Source: Bathymodiolus brooksi (Eukaryota; Mollusca; Bivalvia; Mytilida; Modiolidae). Taken from it: a DNA stretch of 64,000 nucleotides. The notes below the pieces were generated by a model, which made no database searches, had not been told where the DNA came from, and saw only the letters and a program-made list of their open reading frames with translations. The stretch covers positions 18,558,413-18,622,412 of the forward strand of contig OY804589.1 in the NCBI GenBank assembly GCA_963680875.1, in the 5' to 3' direction. This document shows, one piece after another, positions 47,374 through 60,700 of this stretch (positions within the stretch are counted from its first letter, which is position 1; every line of letters starts with the position of its first letter). A program made the translations under genes and the position numbers.

Positions 47374-47455
47374 TTTAACGCCACTTTCGGCAATATTTCA
47401 ACTATATCATGGCGACCAGTTTTAGTGGTGGAAGAAGCCGGAGTACGCGGAGAAG
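47374..47455 (-). mobile_element. SINE family A tail fragment, reverse
   Basis: TGTTTAACGCCACTTTCGGC, CTATATCATGGCGACC and GGTGGAAGAAGCCGGAGTAC. It lies about 300 bp downstream of the CCDC14 stop, on the 3' side of that gene. Confidence 0.7.
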
Positions 47456-47757
47456 AAAAATTTATTATTTCACATGAAAAAATTGCTTTGTTTGAAAAAA
47501 ATACAGGCTCAGAGACACCCACTCTCCCCCTTAAAAGTTAAATGGTCGGTCCCTAAGAGTTGTTCAGATTACAAGAATCACAAAACACAATCTACACAAC
47601 CAACCACATTCTTTTATTGTGGACAAGTTATAGTAACAAATGTTCCTTCCATTGACAAAGTTTTAAACACATGGACAGACTGACTGGCCAGGATGTTTGT
47701 GTTCAGTGTGCACATATAAAATTACAAAATTACATAAAATCTATAGTACACAATGTA

Positions 47758-48748
47758 TTACGACAACATGCTTTTAGTTTTTTGTAAAGCCAATTGAAGT
47801 TTGAGTATGTTAGCATCAAGGGCTGCAATCCCTCGTCTAAATGACATGTCATTTACAGTACTGGCAGTGGAAACTGTTCGTTCTGAAACACTAGATATAT
47901 TATCATCAGTAATAGCACTTAAGGAATTATCAAGACAAGTTCCATGATATAAATTATCTTGAGGTGAGAAAGCATTCAGATTTCTTTTAGTTTGTCCATC
48001 ATTTGCACGATGAGGTGATAAATCTGACTGTTTTTGTTGCAATTTATTAGGAGTCATATGAATGTTTGAATGTCTTGCATTATAATCTGGTTGACTATAA
48101 GATCTTTGGTGAAAACGATTCCTTGAGGAATCCACTCCACTAGGTTGATTTTTGGGATACTTCTTAAAATAATCGGTCACACTATAACGAGAGGCTTCAG
48201 ATTGGTTACAGCTTTGCGGAACATTTGACGTAACTTCACTACCCCTTTGAAAATCTGCACTATCATGTCGGTACGATGTTTTGCTAAAATCGAACGCCAC
48301 TCTTGGATTTTTCTGGAATGTAGGAGACAATGACCTATTTATACTTTTGTAATTACTGTCTTCATCATCCGGTGAGATTCTGTGATCTGGAGATAAATGA
48401 TTTCTTTGTCTTGTAGACACAGTGTTTACATATGCTGCACTTCTTTCCCTTAATGGAGCTCTTTTGTGTGGAGGTGACAAACTCTGTCCTCTCCTTGGAG
48501 TTGATTTCCTTCTTTCCTTACCATAGTTTTCAACGTTAAGTTCAACTTCTGTGTCAGATCTACTGCTTTTAAGTTCCTCATCATTTTCACTATTGAAACG
48601 TGTGTTTCCTTTAGTTTGGCTTTTATTGTGGGATGCCAAAGCCTGTTTAGTTAATCTGGGTGTTGATGGCTCTTTACTGACATAGTATTGTTTATGTTGA
48701 GAATAAGATTCTTCAGGATTCCTTGCTTGTAGATTCTTTTGTGAAAAG
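47758..48748 (-). CDS. CCDC14: CCDC14 last exon, Ser-rich tail
   Basis: Acceptor TATTTTTATTTGCAG, then 330 codons to TAA at 47760-47758. Low-order Ser/Arg/Asn-rich sequence ([25 protein letters not shown]) with several SP motifs. It closes with the conserved [20 protein letters not shown]. The upstream open extension to 48804 is intron. Confidence 0.92.
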
Positions 48749-51700
48749 CTGCAAATAAAAATAATAAAATACTTAAAAATCATGGAGAAAATTGTGCTCA
48801 CCACTTTCTAAATAATGTTAAGGTTTACAGGTGTTTATTGTCACTTGAAGCTATATATATATATATATATAGGGAGTGGATGTGGTCGAGGGCACTGGAC
48901 GTAATGCTAAGCGAATGGTGCTGCAGTGTATCAATGGTGTGAGTTCAAATCCTGTCGAGGGAAGATAAAAAATTTGACAGCTCTAAAATCTAATACTAAC
49001 GCTGTTTGGATTAATTTCTAGACGTATATATGGATGTGGTCGAGAGCGCTGGACGTAAGGCTAAGCGAATGGTGCTGCAGTGTATCAATGGTGTGAGTTC
49101 AAATCCCATCGAGGGAAGAACAAAAAATTTTACAGCTCTAAAATCTAATTCTAACGCTGTTTGGATTAATTTCCAGACACTCAATGATTAAGCCATTTTA
49201 TAGACATTATACTTAAACCACTATGTTGTGAAGTACCTAGTTTTATAAGGGACGATCTAGAATTTTTAAATCATTTGCCGACGACTGTAAATCCAAATTC
49301 TGAACTCATCAGTTTTGATGTTGTAAGTCTTTATACAAATATTCCGCACGATTTGGGAATTTCTGCAATAACATTTTGGTTGGAAAATAAACGAAACATT
49401 GTACAAGATCGCTTTTCTAAAGAATTTATTCTTGAAACCGTGAAAATTATTCTTGAAAGAAATGTTTTCTATTTTGACGGTAAGTTTTACCGACAGAAAA
49501 GAGGAACCGCATTGGGAACTAAAATGGCGCCAACTTACGCTACTCTTGTTCTTGGATACCTTGAACATATTTTATACGAACAACTTTTGAATAGCTACGG
49601 ACAAGAATTTGTATCGTATGTACGACAAAACTGGAAGTGTTTTCTTGACGATTGTTTTATTATATGGAACTCTGACATTCCCGTTGAAATTTTTCATACC
49701 AAACTTAATTCTTTAAATGACCATATTCGTTTCACCATAAACAGAAGCAAAATAGAAATGCCGTTTTTAGACGTTTTAATTCGTATATCAACAAATAACA
49801 ACATAATAACGGACATTTTCTCGAAAGATACTGACACCCATATGTATCTTAATTTCAGATCCAGTCACCCGAAACATATTAAAATAAACATTCCGTTTAA
49901 TTTGGCTTCAAGAATTATAACGATCACAAACACAGAGGAGTTGAGAGATACGCGACTACGAGAACTTAGATTGTATTTGAAAAATCAACAATATCCGAAG
50001 GAAATAGTTGAACATGGTATACAGAAAGCGTTGGAAAAAGGACCGATACATACGGAACTGCGGGAACAAGTACATGTAACCTCAAATCAAAATAATATAA
50101 TTCCGTTTGTAACTACTTATAATCCAAGGGATTACAATATTTTCCATTTTATGAAACAAATTGAATTTAACTTAAACAGTAGCGAACGTATGAAAAATGT
50201 ATTGCAAAAAAAGAAGATTATAAACAGCAAAAGGCAGCCGAAAAATTTGAAAGGCTTCTTGTCATCATCAAAATTTGATTTTCATGAATCATCACCATCT
50301 GTTAAGAAATGTACCGACAAGAGATGTATGACATGTCCGAGTTTAATAGAAGGAGCCTCGTTTACATTTCAGAATGGACAGACTTTTACAGTTATGCAAG
50401 ATATATCATGCAAAACTAAGAATCTTGTATACGCAATTATTTACTCTAATTGTGGAGAATTCTATGTAGGTGAAACCAAAAATGAATTGCGGACTCAAAT
50501 GACTGTTCATAGACAACAAACAAGGCACCAGGACCTTACTATAATAAGAGCTAATGAACATTTCCATGATTGTTCTGGAGGACATTTCAAAATATTCCCG
50601 CTGTATAAAGTTAATACAGAGGATGATTTTTTAAGAAGAAGAAAAGAAACTTTATTAATTAATATTCTTAAACCTTCGTTAAATGATAAATGACTTTAAA
50701 GATTTTCGTTAATCTTACAATGACTTTAAAGATTTTTATTAATCTTATAACAACTTTAAAGATGTTAATTAATTTTATAGGTAATATATTTTACCGCGAA
50801 AACGTAACATCAGTCTCGCTTTATATTGTTAACGTCATATATATACACTTATAAACATTGTACCTGAAGATCTGTAACAGCAGTGAAAACGTTAGTACAA
50901 GAATGTTGTGAAAAATCCGTTTTGTTCTTTTTTTTTAATAATTTCTTTTATATATATATATATATACATAGACTACCAAACAGTTTTGTGGAGGAAAGCT
51001 CAAACTATGAAAGTTAATGATTGTTGTTTAACCACAACTGATGATTGTTGTTGAACAGAAAAAGAGCAATTTTCAGCCATATCATGGCGAGAAATAGTTG
51101 CATTTTGATGAGATGATGTCCACTTTGCACAACATCTACAATGTATATTCCGAAAATAGACATTTTGCTCCACTCGGACACATTATCCTGATTCCTAGCC
51201 AACCAGTCCTTGCTCTTCTTCTTAATGCTGTGTGCTTAATCGGTACACATACCAATTCTATAGTTTTTGGTTTCACCTGACCAGGGTTCAATATCACGAT
51301 GTTTCACCTGACCAGGGTTCAATATCACGATGTTTCACCTGACCAGGGTTCAATATCACAATGTTTCACCTGACCAGGGTTCAATATCACGATGTCACCT
51401 GACCAGGGTTCAATATCACGATGCTTCACCTGACCAGGGTTCAATATCACGATGTTTCACCTGACCAGGGTTCAATATCACGATTTTACACACTTGAGGC
51501 GAGTATGCTAACAATTGTACCAATGATGTGGTAAAGAAACATTAGGGGGGTTATGGTGTTTAATGCCACTTTCAACAATAATTCAGTTATATTGTGGCAG
51601 TCAGTTTTATCAGTGGAGGAAACCGTAGTACTTGGAGAAAACTACCACCTGTCACTAACAAACTTTATCACATAATGCTGTATCGAGTACACATCGCCTA

Positions 51701-54700
51701 AGCGAGATTCGAACTCACAACGTTAGTGGTGATAGGCTCTAATTGCATAGGTAGTTGTAAATCCAACTACCATATGATCATGCCCACAACGACCACCATA
51801 AAGACACATTAAACAATGCATGATAATACAATGCATCAAAACAATGATCACTGAAAAGGTTGCCAATATGATAATTCCATTCCGATAGTTTGATAATAGG
51901 TACTGCATGAAGCTTTCCCCCTAATATTACCTAGCAATGCTATCCTCTCCTAACACTCTAAGTAATTTCTGTATGCTAAAACTGTTGTTTGATATAAAAC
52001 TCTTATCTCCTGTTTTACTCTCTTCCAACTCTTGAATGAGTAAAGCTACACACTCCTTCACTTCACTGAAATTAAAAAAACAATAGATATTAATTAAGAT
52101 TACGAAATATCGATAAAATACAGTCAAACCTGCTTTAAAGGGCATCTCTAAATAACAAATCACTGTCTATAAGGGGCAGTCTCATTTTCCCCATTAATGA
52201 ATAGTGCATATACTAGTAATCTTAACCTGTATATAAAGGGCAACTGCTCATAAAGGACACATTTTGAGATTCCATTTAGTGGCCTTTACATACAGGTTTG
52301 ACTGGCCTTTATATACAGGTTGGACTGTAATGCAAAAACATCTAATTTGAAGTAGATTGAAACAAAGAGTACTCTGAATAAACCATGCAGATTTCCAAGT
52401 TCCTTATCAACTTAGTGCCACTTTCATCTAGTGCCACATATATTTTGATTTTGATTGATTTGATTTGATTTTTGGAGTACTCGGAGAGAACCACCAACCC
52501 TTTGCAAGCAACTGGTAAACTTTATCACTTGCGGCTGTGAGTCGAGTGCACCCTTTTTGTAATTTACAACATATGTTTTGAAGGAACAGCTCTATCTAGA
52601 ACATTTACAAAGATTTGTTCTGGGTTTTTCTTATTCACCAAAATGACAGTTTCTTCAAACCGAAATGGATTACTTTTCAAGAAAATCACTTTCTCAATAC
52701 TTAATGGATACGACAGATTTCAATAAACACGATATCAACAATTTCATCAATGACACATGGCAAAAATATGTGGGCGACTCTTCAGAATTACAAGTTGACT
52801 TGAAATTTGCTTTTGACCAATGAGAAAGAAAAGTCAACCTCCACAAGGGGATTTTTTCTCCCCAATTGCCCTGACAATATGAAGAAATACAGTCAAACCT
52901 ATATATAAAGGGAACCCAAAGGAACCTGAAAATGTGCCCTTTATATACAGGTTAAAAATATACGCATTATTCATTAATAGGAAAAATGAGGCTGTCCTAT
53001 ATAGTCAGTGATTTGTTATATAGAAGTGACTTTTAAAGGCAGGTTTGACTGTATTAAAACAGGATTTCCTTTCATTTTATCTACACTTTGATCCATTCTT
53101 TTTAACCCTGTTTCTATTTATCAATGGAATGTGAGATTCGGTTGTGATCATCTATAATTCATCTTCCCAAGGGAGATAATTCAATGATTACCAACATCAC
53201 AAAATTCTTTCATAGATGGAGCTTTTCCATGGGAGACAGGATCACTTGAAGTTTTCTCCCATTGGTAAATCTCCAATCAGACATATCTATTTGTTCGATG
53301 TCACAGTTGTAACTATAATAAACGTCCAGAAAAATGGCAAGATTTGCCTTCAATCCTTTGGAGTTTTACAATCATATTTTACAGCAGAAATAGGTTTTTA
53401 CATCTGGCCAAAATTAAAGAACAGGATATCTTCCACTTGTGTGAGAATTTTTACATCTTTTATCCTCATTCTGCTATGCTCCTCTTACGCAAAAAACAGA
53501 ATTTCTCCTTCATGGAAGATATTCCTGTTAGCAATTTTTCAGCTATATCATGGCGAGAACAAGTTATTTTATCAATGAGATGATGATCAGGTCTGTTTTG
53601 TAATAGATCAACTTTGTTGGATTTTATGGTACTAGCTCACTGAAACAACATTCCGCGGATAGACATGTCGGACACATTATCCTGATTCCGAGCCAACCAG
53701 TTTTTGCACTTTCTCCTTAATGCTGCATGCTTAGTGGAGAACCGACAAATACCAATTTTATAGTCTTTGGTTTTATCTGATCGGGGCTCGAACTCACAAT
53801 CTACCACACTCGAGGTGATCACGCTGTACACCAACGATGCCGTTCTCTTCATGTAAGAACCTATTAGGCTAAAACAAAAGAAAAATCACAAAAGGCAAAA
53901 TAAAATATTCTCTTACTTGATAACTTCCTGCATTTTATCAATTTCTGCATCTCTTTGTTGTAACGTAATTTGTAGGATATGATTCTCCTGTTCTAAGGCC
54001 TCATGCTTCACTTCAATTCCTTCCGTCTGTTGGCGAAGTTGTTCAATCTCGTGACGAAACTTTTGTGTATCAGATAGACATTCTTGTTTTATTTTTAGTT
54101 CATCCGTTTCCTATACAAAAAAAAAGGTGATATCGAATTTAGTGAACATAACACGTTTCTGGAATAACCTTCATCAGGTATATTCAAAGTCAAAAGATGG
54201 GAAATAAAAAAATATAAAAGTCTCTGGGAGCAAATAAACCAAAAGGACAACGATAATCGGCTAAAGTAACATATTCCTGAGAGAGGAGAGACTTAGCTTT
54301 AATAATAATTACATTATTTAGAAACTGTAATATATATATCTAATAAACAAAGTTGGTGCTGAAACACTGACTACTGGGTGGATGATAAGAAATATATAAG
54401 TTTCAAGCTTTCTGAGAGTTTTTCTAAAGCAATCTATGTCAGGAACTGGTACATTATTTGTGGAGCTTTATCTGAAGCTGTTTGAGTTTGGTTGAGACTG
54501 AGAGTTGAAGGAGCATTTTGATTTATACGGGATTTGAAACTGTAGTAATTGATGGATGGCAATGTATATTGTACATCAAAAGCTGGAAGATCCGATACAT
54601 TTAGGAAGTCATCGCCGTAAGATGGTTGTGACTTGTCGTTAACAATTGCACTGTATGGATCCATTGTTAATTATGTATAGCAGACGATTTCCTCTTGGAA

Positions 54701-57700
54701 ATCTTGCCAAGATGTAGTGTAATTAATATGGATTTACCATGGAAACAGAGAATTATATTAATTTATTTTTTCTTCAAATTCAATTGAATATTTCATTGTA
54801 AACAACCGCATTTTACAATTTACTTCCCGAAACATCGTGACATCATTGTTTTCATTAGCAACGATCGACATTGACCTAGAACGATTGCATCACAGTACAT
54901 ATCCTTCCGCATTGGTCAGTGCATGTCAAATGATGAACTGACCCAATACATTTCTGATATGGTCTAGTACGTCGACCCTAGTTTTATCTATCGGCACACT
55001 TCAAAGGAATGCGGCACAAATTACTGATAAGTAGCCATTACAGAAAAAACAGGCTGTGCCAGGTGTAACGTGATACGATCTCAGTAAGTCAACATGGGCT
55101 TCCTCCTGCACCAGTTTTACTGTACTTAGGCGTAAATCAAAAACCTTAATGAGTGAGTGATTGATTGTTATTTAATGCCAAATGAGCGATTTTTCAGCTA
55201 TATTATGCAGAGAACAGATTAGTTCAACAAGATGATAATAATGTCCGTTTTCCACTAAATCAACACACTTAGTTGGATTTTTAGTGCTAGCTCACTGAAA
55301 CAGTCCACAGGTAGACATGTCACTCCCCTGGGACACATTATATTGATTCCGAGCCAACCAGTCTTTGATCTTACTCCTTAATGCTGCGTACTGAGCGAAG
55401 AACCAACAAACATCCATTTTATAGTCTTTGGTTTAACCTGACCAGGGTTCGAAACCACAATCTACTGCACTCGAGGCGAGTATGCTATTGTTACACTAGA
55501 GGCAAGCATGCTATTGTAACACTCGAGGCGAGCATGCTATTGTTACACTCGAGGCGAGCATGCTATTATTACACTAGAGGTGAGCATGCTATTGTTACAC
55601 TCGAGGCAAGCATGCTATTGTTACACTCGAGGCAAGCATGCTATTGTAACACTTGAGGCGAACATGCTATTGCTACACTCGAGGCGAGCATGCTATTGTT
55701 ACACTCGAGGTGAGCATGCTATTGTTACACTCGAGGCAAGCATGCTATTGTTACACTCGAGGCAAGCATGCTATTGTAACACTTGAGGCGAACATGCTAT
55801 TGCTACACTCGAGGCGAGCATGCTATTGTTACACTTGAGGCGAACATGCTATTGCTACACTCGAGGCGAGCATGCTATTGTTACACTCGAGGCGAGCATG
55901 CTATTGTTACACTCGAGGTGAGCATGCTATTGTAACACTCGAGGCAAGCATGCTAGTGTTACACTTGAGGCGAGCATGCTATTGTTACACACGAGGTGAG
56001 CATGCTATTGTTACACTCGAGGAGAGCATGCTATTGTTACACTCGAGGCGAGCATGCTATTGTTACACTCGAGGCAAGCATGCTATTGTTACACTCAAGG
56101 CGAGCATGCTATTGTTACACTCGAGGCGAGCATGCTATTGTAACACATGAGGCGAACATGCTATTGCTACACTCGAGGCGAGCATGCTATTGTTACACTC
56201 GAGGTGAGCATGCTATTATTACACTAGAGGTGAGCATGCTATTGCTACACTCAAGGCAAGCATGCTATTGTTACACTCGAGGCGAGCATGCTATTGTTAC
56301 ACTCGAGGCGAGCATGCTATTGTTACACTCGAGGTGAGCATGCTATTATTACACTAGAGGCGAGCATGCTATTGCTACACTCGAGGCGAGCATGCTATTG
56401 TTACACTCGAGGCGAGCATGCTATTGTTACACACGAGGGGAGCATGCTATTGTTACACTCGAGGCAAGCATGCTATTATTACACTCGAGGCGAGCATGCT
56501 ATTGCTACACTCGAGGCAAGCATGCTATTGTTACACTCGAGGCGAGCATGCTATTGTAACACTTGAGGTGAACATGCTATTGCTACACTCGAGGCGAGCA
56601 TGCTATTGTTACACTCGAGGCGAACATGCTATTGTTACACTCGAGGCGAGCATGCTATTGTTACACTCAAGGCGAGCATGCTATTGTTACACTCGAAGCG
56701 AGCATGCTATTGTTACACTCGAGGCGAGCATGCTATTATTACACTAGAGGCGAGCATGCTATTGTTACACTCGAGGCGAGCATGCTATTGTTACACTCGA
56801 GGCGAACATGCTATTGTTACACTCGAAGTGAGCATGCTATTGTTACACTCGAGGCAAGCATGCTATTATTACACTTGAGGCGAGCATGCTATTGTTACAC
56901 TCGAGGCAAGCATGCTATTGTTACATTCAAGGCAAGCATGCTATTGTTACACTCGAGGCGAGCATGCTATTGTAACACTTGAGGTGAACATGCTATTGTT
57001 ACACTCGAGGCGAGCATGCTATTGTTACACTCGAGGCGAACATGCTATTGTTACACTCGAGGCGAGCATGCTATTGTTACACTCGAGGCGAGCATGCTAT
57101 TGTTACACTCGAAGCGAGCATGCTATTGTTACACTCGAGGCGAGCATGCTATTATTACACTAGAGGCGAGCATGCTATTGCTATACTCGAGGCGAGCATG
57201 CTATTGTTACACTCGAGGCGAGCATGCTATTGTAACACTAGAGGCGAACATGCTATTGCTACACTCGAGGCGAGCATGCTATTGTTACACTCGAGGTGAG
57301 CATGTTATTGTTACACTCGAGGTGAGCATGCTATTGTTACACTCGAGGCGAGCATGCTATTGTTTTACTCGAGGTGAGCATGCTATTGCTACACTCGAGA
57401 CGAGCATGCTATTGTTACACTCGAGGCGAGCATGCTATTATTACACTAGAGGCGAGCATGCTATTGCTACTCGAGGCGATCATGCTATTGTTACACACGA
57501 GGTGAGCATGCTATTGTTACACTAGAGGTGAGCATGCTATTGTTATACTCGAGGCGAGCATGCTATTGTTACACTCGAGGCGAGCATGCTATTGTTACAC
57601 TCGAGGTGAGCATGCTATTGTTACACTTGAGGTGAGCATGCTATTGTTACACTCGAGGCGAGCATGCTATTGTTACACTGGAGGCGAGCATGCTATTGTT

Positions 57701-60700
57701 ACACTCGAGGCGAGCATGCTATTGTCACACTCGAGGCGAACATGCTATGGTTACACTCGAGGCGAGCATGCTATTGTTACACTCGAGGCAAGCATGCTAT
57801 TGTTACACTCGAGGTGAGCATGCTATTGTTACACTAGAGGCGAGCATGCTATTGTTACACTCGAGGCAAGCATGCTATTGTTACACTAGAGGCAAGCATG
57901 CTATTGTTACACTCGAGACGAGCATGCTATTGTTACACTCGAGGCAAGCATGCTATTGCTACACTCGAGGCAAGCATGCTATTGTAACACTTGAGGCGAA
58001 CATGCTATTGCTACACTCGAGGCAAGCATGCTATTGTTACACTTGAGGCGAACATGCTATTGCTACACTCGAGGCGAGCATGCTATTGTTACACTCGAGG
58101 CGAGCATGCTATTGTTACACTCGAGGCAAGCATGCTATTGTTACACTCGAGGCGAGCATGCTATTGTTACACCACCGATGCAGCTCTCAAGACCATAACT
58201 AATAGAGGAAATCCATTGGAATACTACCTGAAGCCCTTTAAACAATAAATTCAAAGACAAAAATTACAACAAACATGTCAAAATTAGAATTTGAGCAATA
58301 AAAAGAATAGCTCATTTTCGCTATTAGCTCATAAATAATGCAAAAAGATTAACAAAAAGTTTCTATTTTGGCAATTGGATACTTTTATCTCAATAACTTT
58401 AAGAGACAGAAGCTCTAACCTTTTCACTTAAAGCTGCTAACAGTTTGTTTCTTTCAATCTTCATGTGTTGTATCTGAGAATGTAGATCTTTCAGCTCTAA
58501 GGCTAATTTAACTTTTGTTTCTTTCTCTCCAGCTACCTGTTTCTGTAGAGCTGTGTTACTAGCTTGTAGATGCAAAACTGAAATTAAAAAAAAAAAATGT
58601 TTATCTTGTTACCTGATATAGCTTGTACAGTAGTTCATCTTTTACATTGTTACTACCACCAAATGTCATCCCACTTATTAGGCCAGATTTCAGAAAGTGT
58701 ATAATACTATTAAATTGCCCCACTCAAAAGAGGCCACTAATTTATTGTGGAAAGGATGGCCTTATAAGAGGGGACTACTGAAAAGCCCACCTAACAAAAA
58801 CATATGCATGAGTGATTTACAAGTACTGTATTAACAGCTCAGTGCTCCAGATAACGGGAGTATTTGAATATTGAGCAAAATACTCTATTATTTTAATTTC
58901 ATTGAGTACAAGATACTCAAAATTGTTATTTAACCCCTTTGTTCATATATATTACGCAATATTTAATTGGATTTACAGAAAGTAAGGGAACTCCTTAGAG
59001 TACTATAAAACAAAACAGTTCCATATTATAAGTCTGTCTGCATACCTAACGATTCCAAGGGTGACTACATTGCGGGAAAAAAAACTGGTTCTCTCTGTAA
59101 ATTTGGTATCAAAAGAAAGATAAGTCATTCTTCTTTTCAACGATGTAAAAATTTCAAAATAACAAGAACAATAACTAATCAAATGAATGGAAAAAATGTA
59201 CATATCCTACATTTTTTGTTGATGTTGACATGTTTCATAAGTCTGCGCCCGACTCCCCATATCAGGCGTGTAGGGCTTGAAATTTAAAAATTGGGACGAA
59301 ATGTGAGTGACGAATACGATATTTGGTAGGTGGAAGCTTCCTGTAGCAGAAAATGTTTACATTAGAAACGGGAGCGGAATCAATATTGGTTTCGCAGACT
59401 TACAATATTTATCAGTAAATAAAAACGTATAATTTTAGAATCAAAAAGGAATGTACAAATCTTGGATGACTCCGATATTTCGACTTTAATACAATGAATC
59501 GACTCACGGTATTACTAATTTTACATTGACATCTTTCTAAATTTAAACCTCCATAATGTTTTGTGAATTATATGTTCAGTGGTTTTCTCCGGGTACTACG
59601 ATTTCCTCCACCAATAAAACTGATTGCCACAATATAACTGAAATATTTTTGAAAGTGGCATTAAACACCATACCCCCCCCCCCCCCCCCTATAAATACCA
59701 TCAAAGTCTAAAGCTGCCTTTTCTTTTACTGTCTCCTTTTCTTTCAGCTGTTGATTGGTCAGTCTTAATTTTCTGTCAAAAGATGAAAATTATTTACATT
59801 ACATAAATACTGTGTTTTTTCCTAGTAAGGCCAAAAAAAAAATGTGTGTGTTTACGGTAACCCGACCCACCCTAATTTTTGCTAGCGACCCTATGAATTT
59901 TTACACAGAATTCGGATAACCATTTTTGTTGTTTAACCAGCAGCAATGTTTTATTTATTCAACTGCTAGCTTTTTGTCGAAATTGAGAGCAAAGAAGGTA
60001 GAAAAACGGCATAATTCGTCATTTTACCGGAAATTTCGAAAATGAAATACCAGAATCGGATTCCGGTACCGGGAACGACTATTTCCAGTTTTGCCGATAA
60101 TGAAAAAAAAAAAAAAAAAAAATTATCCCGACCTACCGACTCTAGATTTTTTTGACATGTGACAGTAAACACACATATATTTTTTTTGGGCCTAAGATAA
60201 TTGTGTACCCTTATTGGGCAATGTCCACTTTGTAATAGGCCATCATGCTTAATTGTATCTTTATAGTGCTAGCTCACTGATACAACAGTGTCGCTCTACT
60301 CTGACACATAATCCCGACTACGAGCCAACCAGTCCTTGCTCTTACTTCTAAATGCCTTAGAAGCAGCAAATATCCTTATTGCCTTTAGTTTGACCCCATT
60401 GGGGCTTGAACCCACGATCTACCTCACACGAGACAAACATGCGAACCATTAGACCACAGATAAGGTTCGAAATACTGATGAACTTCTCATCAAAAGTATT
60501 GCTAAAGTTTTCAAGTATGCCAACCTTTAAACCACAAATGCAGTTTTGTAGACCATAAATAATTTTTTGCATTTGATAACAACAGTCGCTTCCATTTCAA
60601 GGCCCGTTCATGGCGAGGTGTACTCAATACAACATTATGTGATAAAGTTTGTCAGTGCCTTGTGACAGGTCGGTGGTTTTCTCCTGATACTCCTGTTTCC

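Noticed and set aside
48877..49110. Two genuine tRNA genes
   Set aside because: Box A/B-like motifs are present, but no good acceptor stem or anticodon arm is evident, and the pair is part of a 154-bp tandem repeat.
55381..58248. Many overlapping Leu/His/Cys/Tyr-rich open frames
   Set aside because: All are translations of the 26-bp array in different frames; no start context, domain or conservation.
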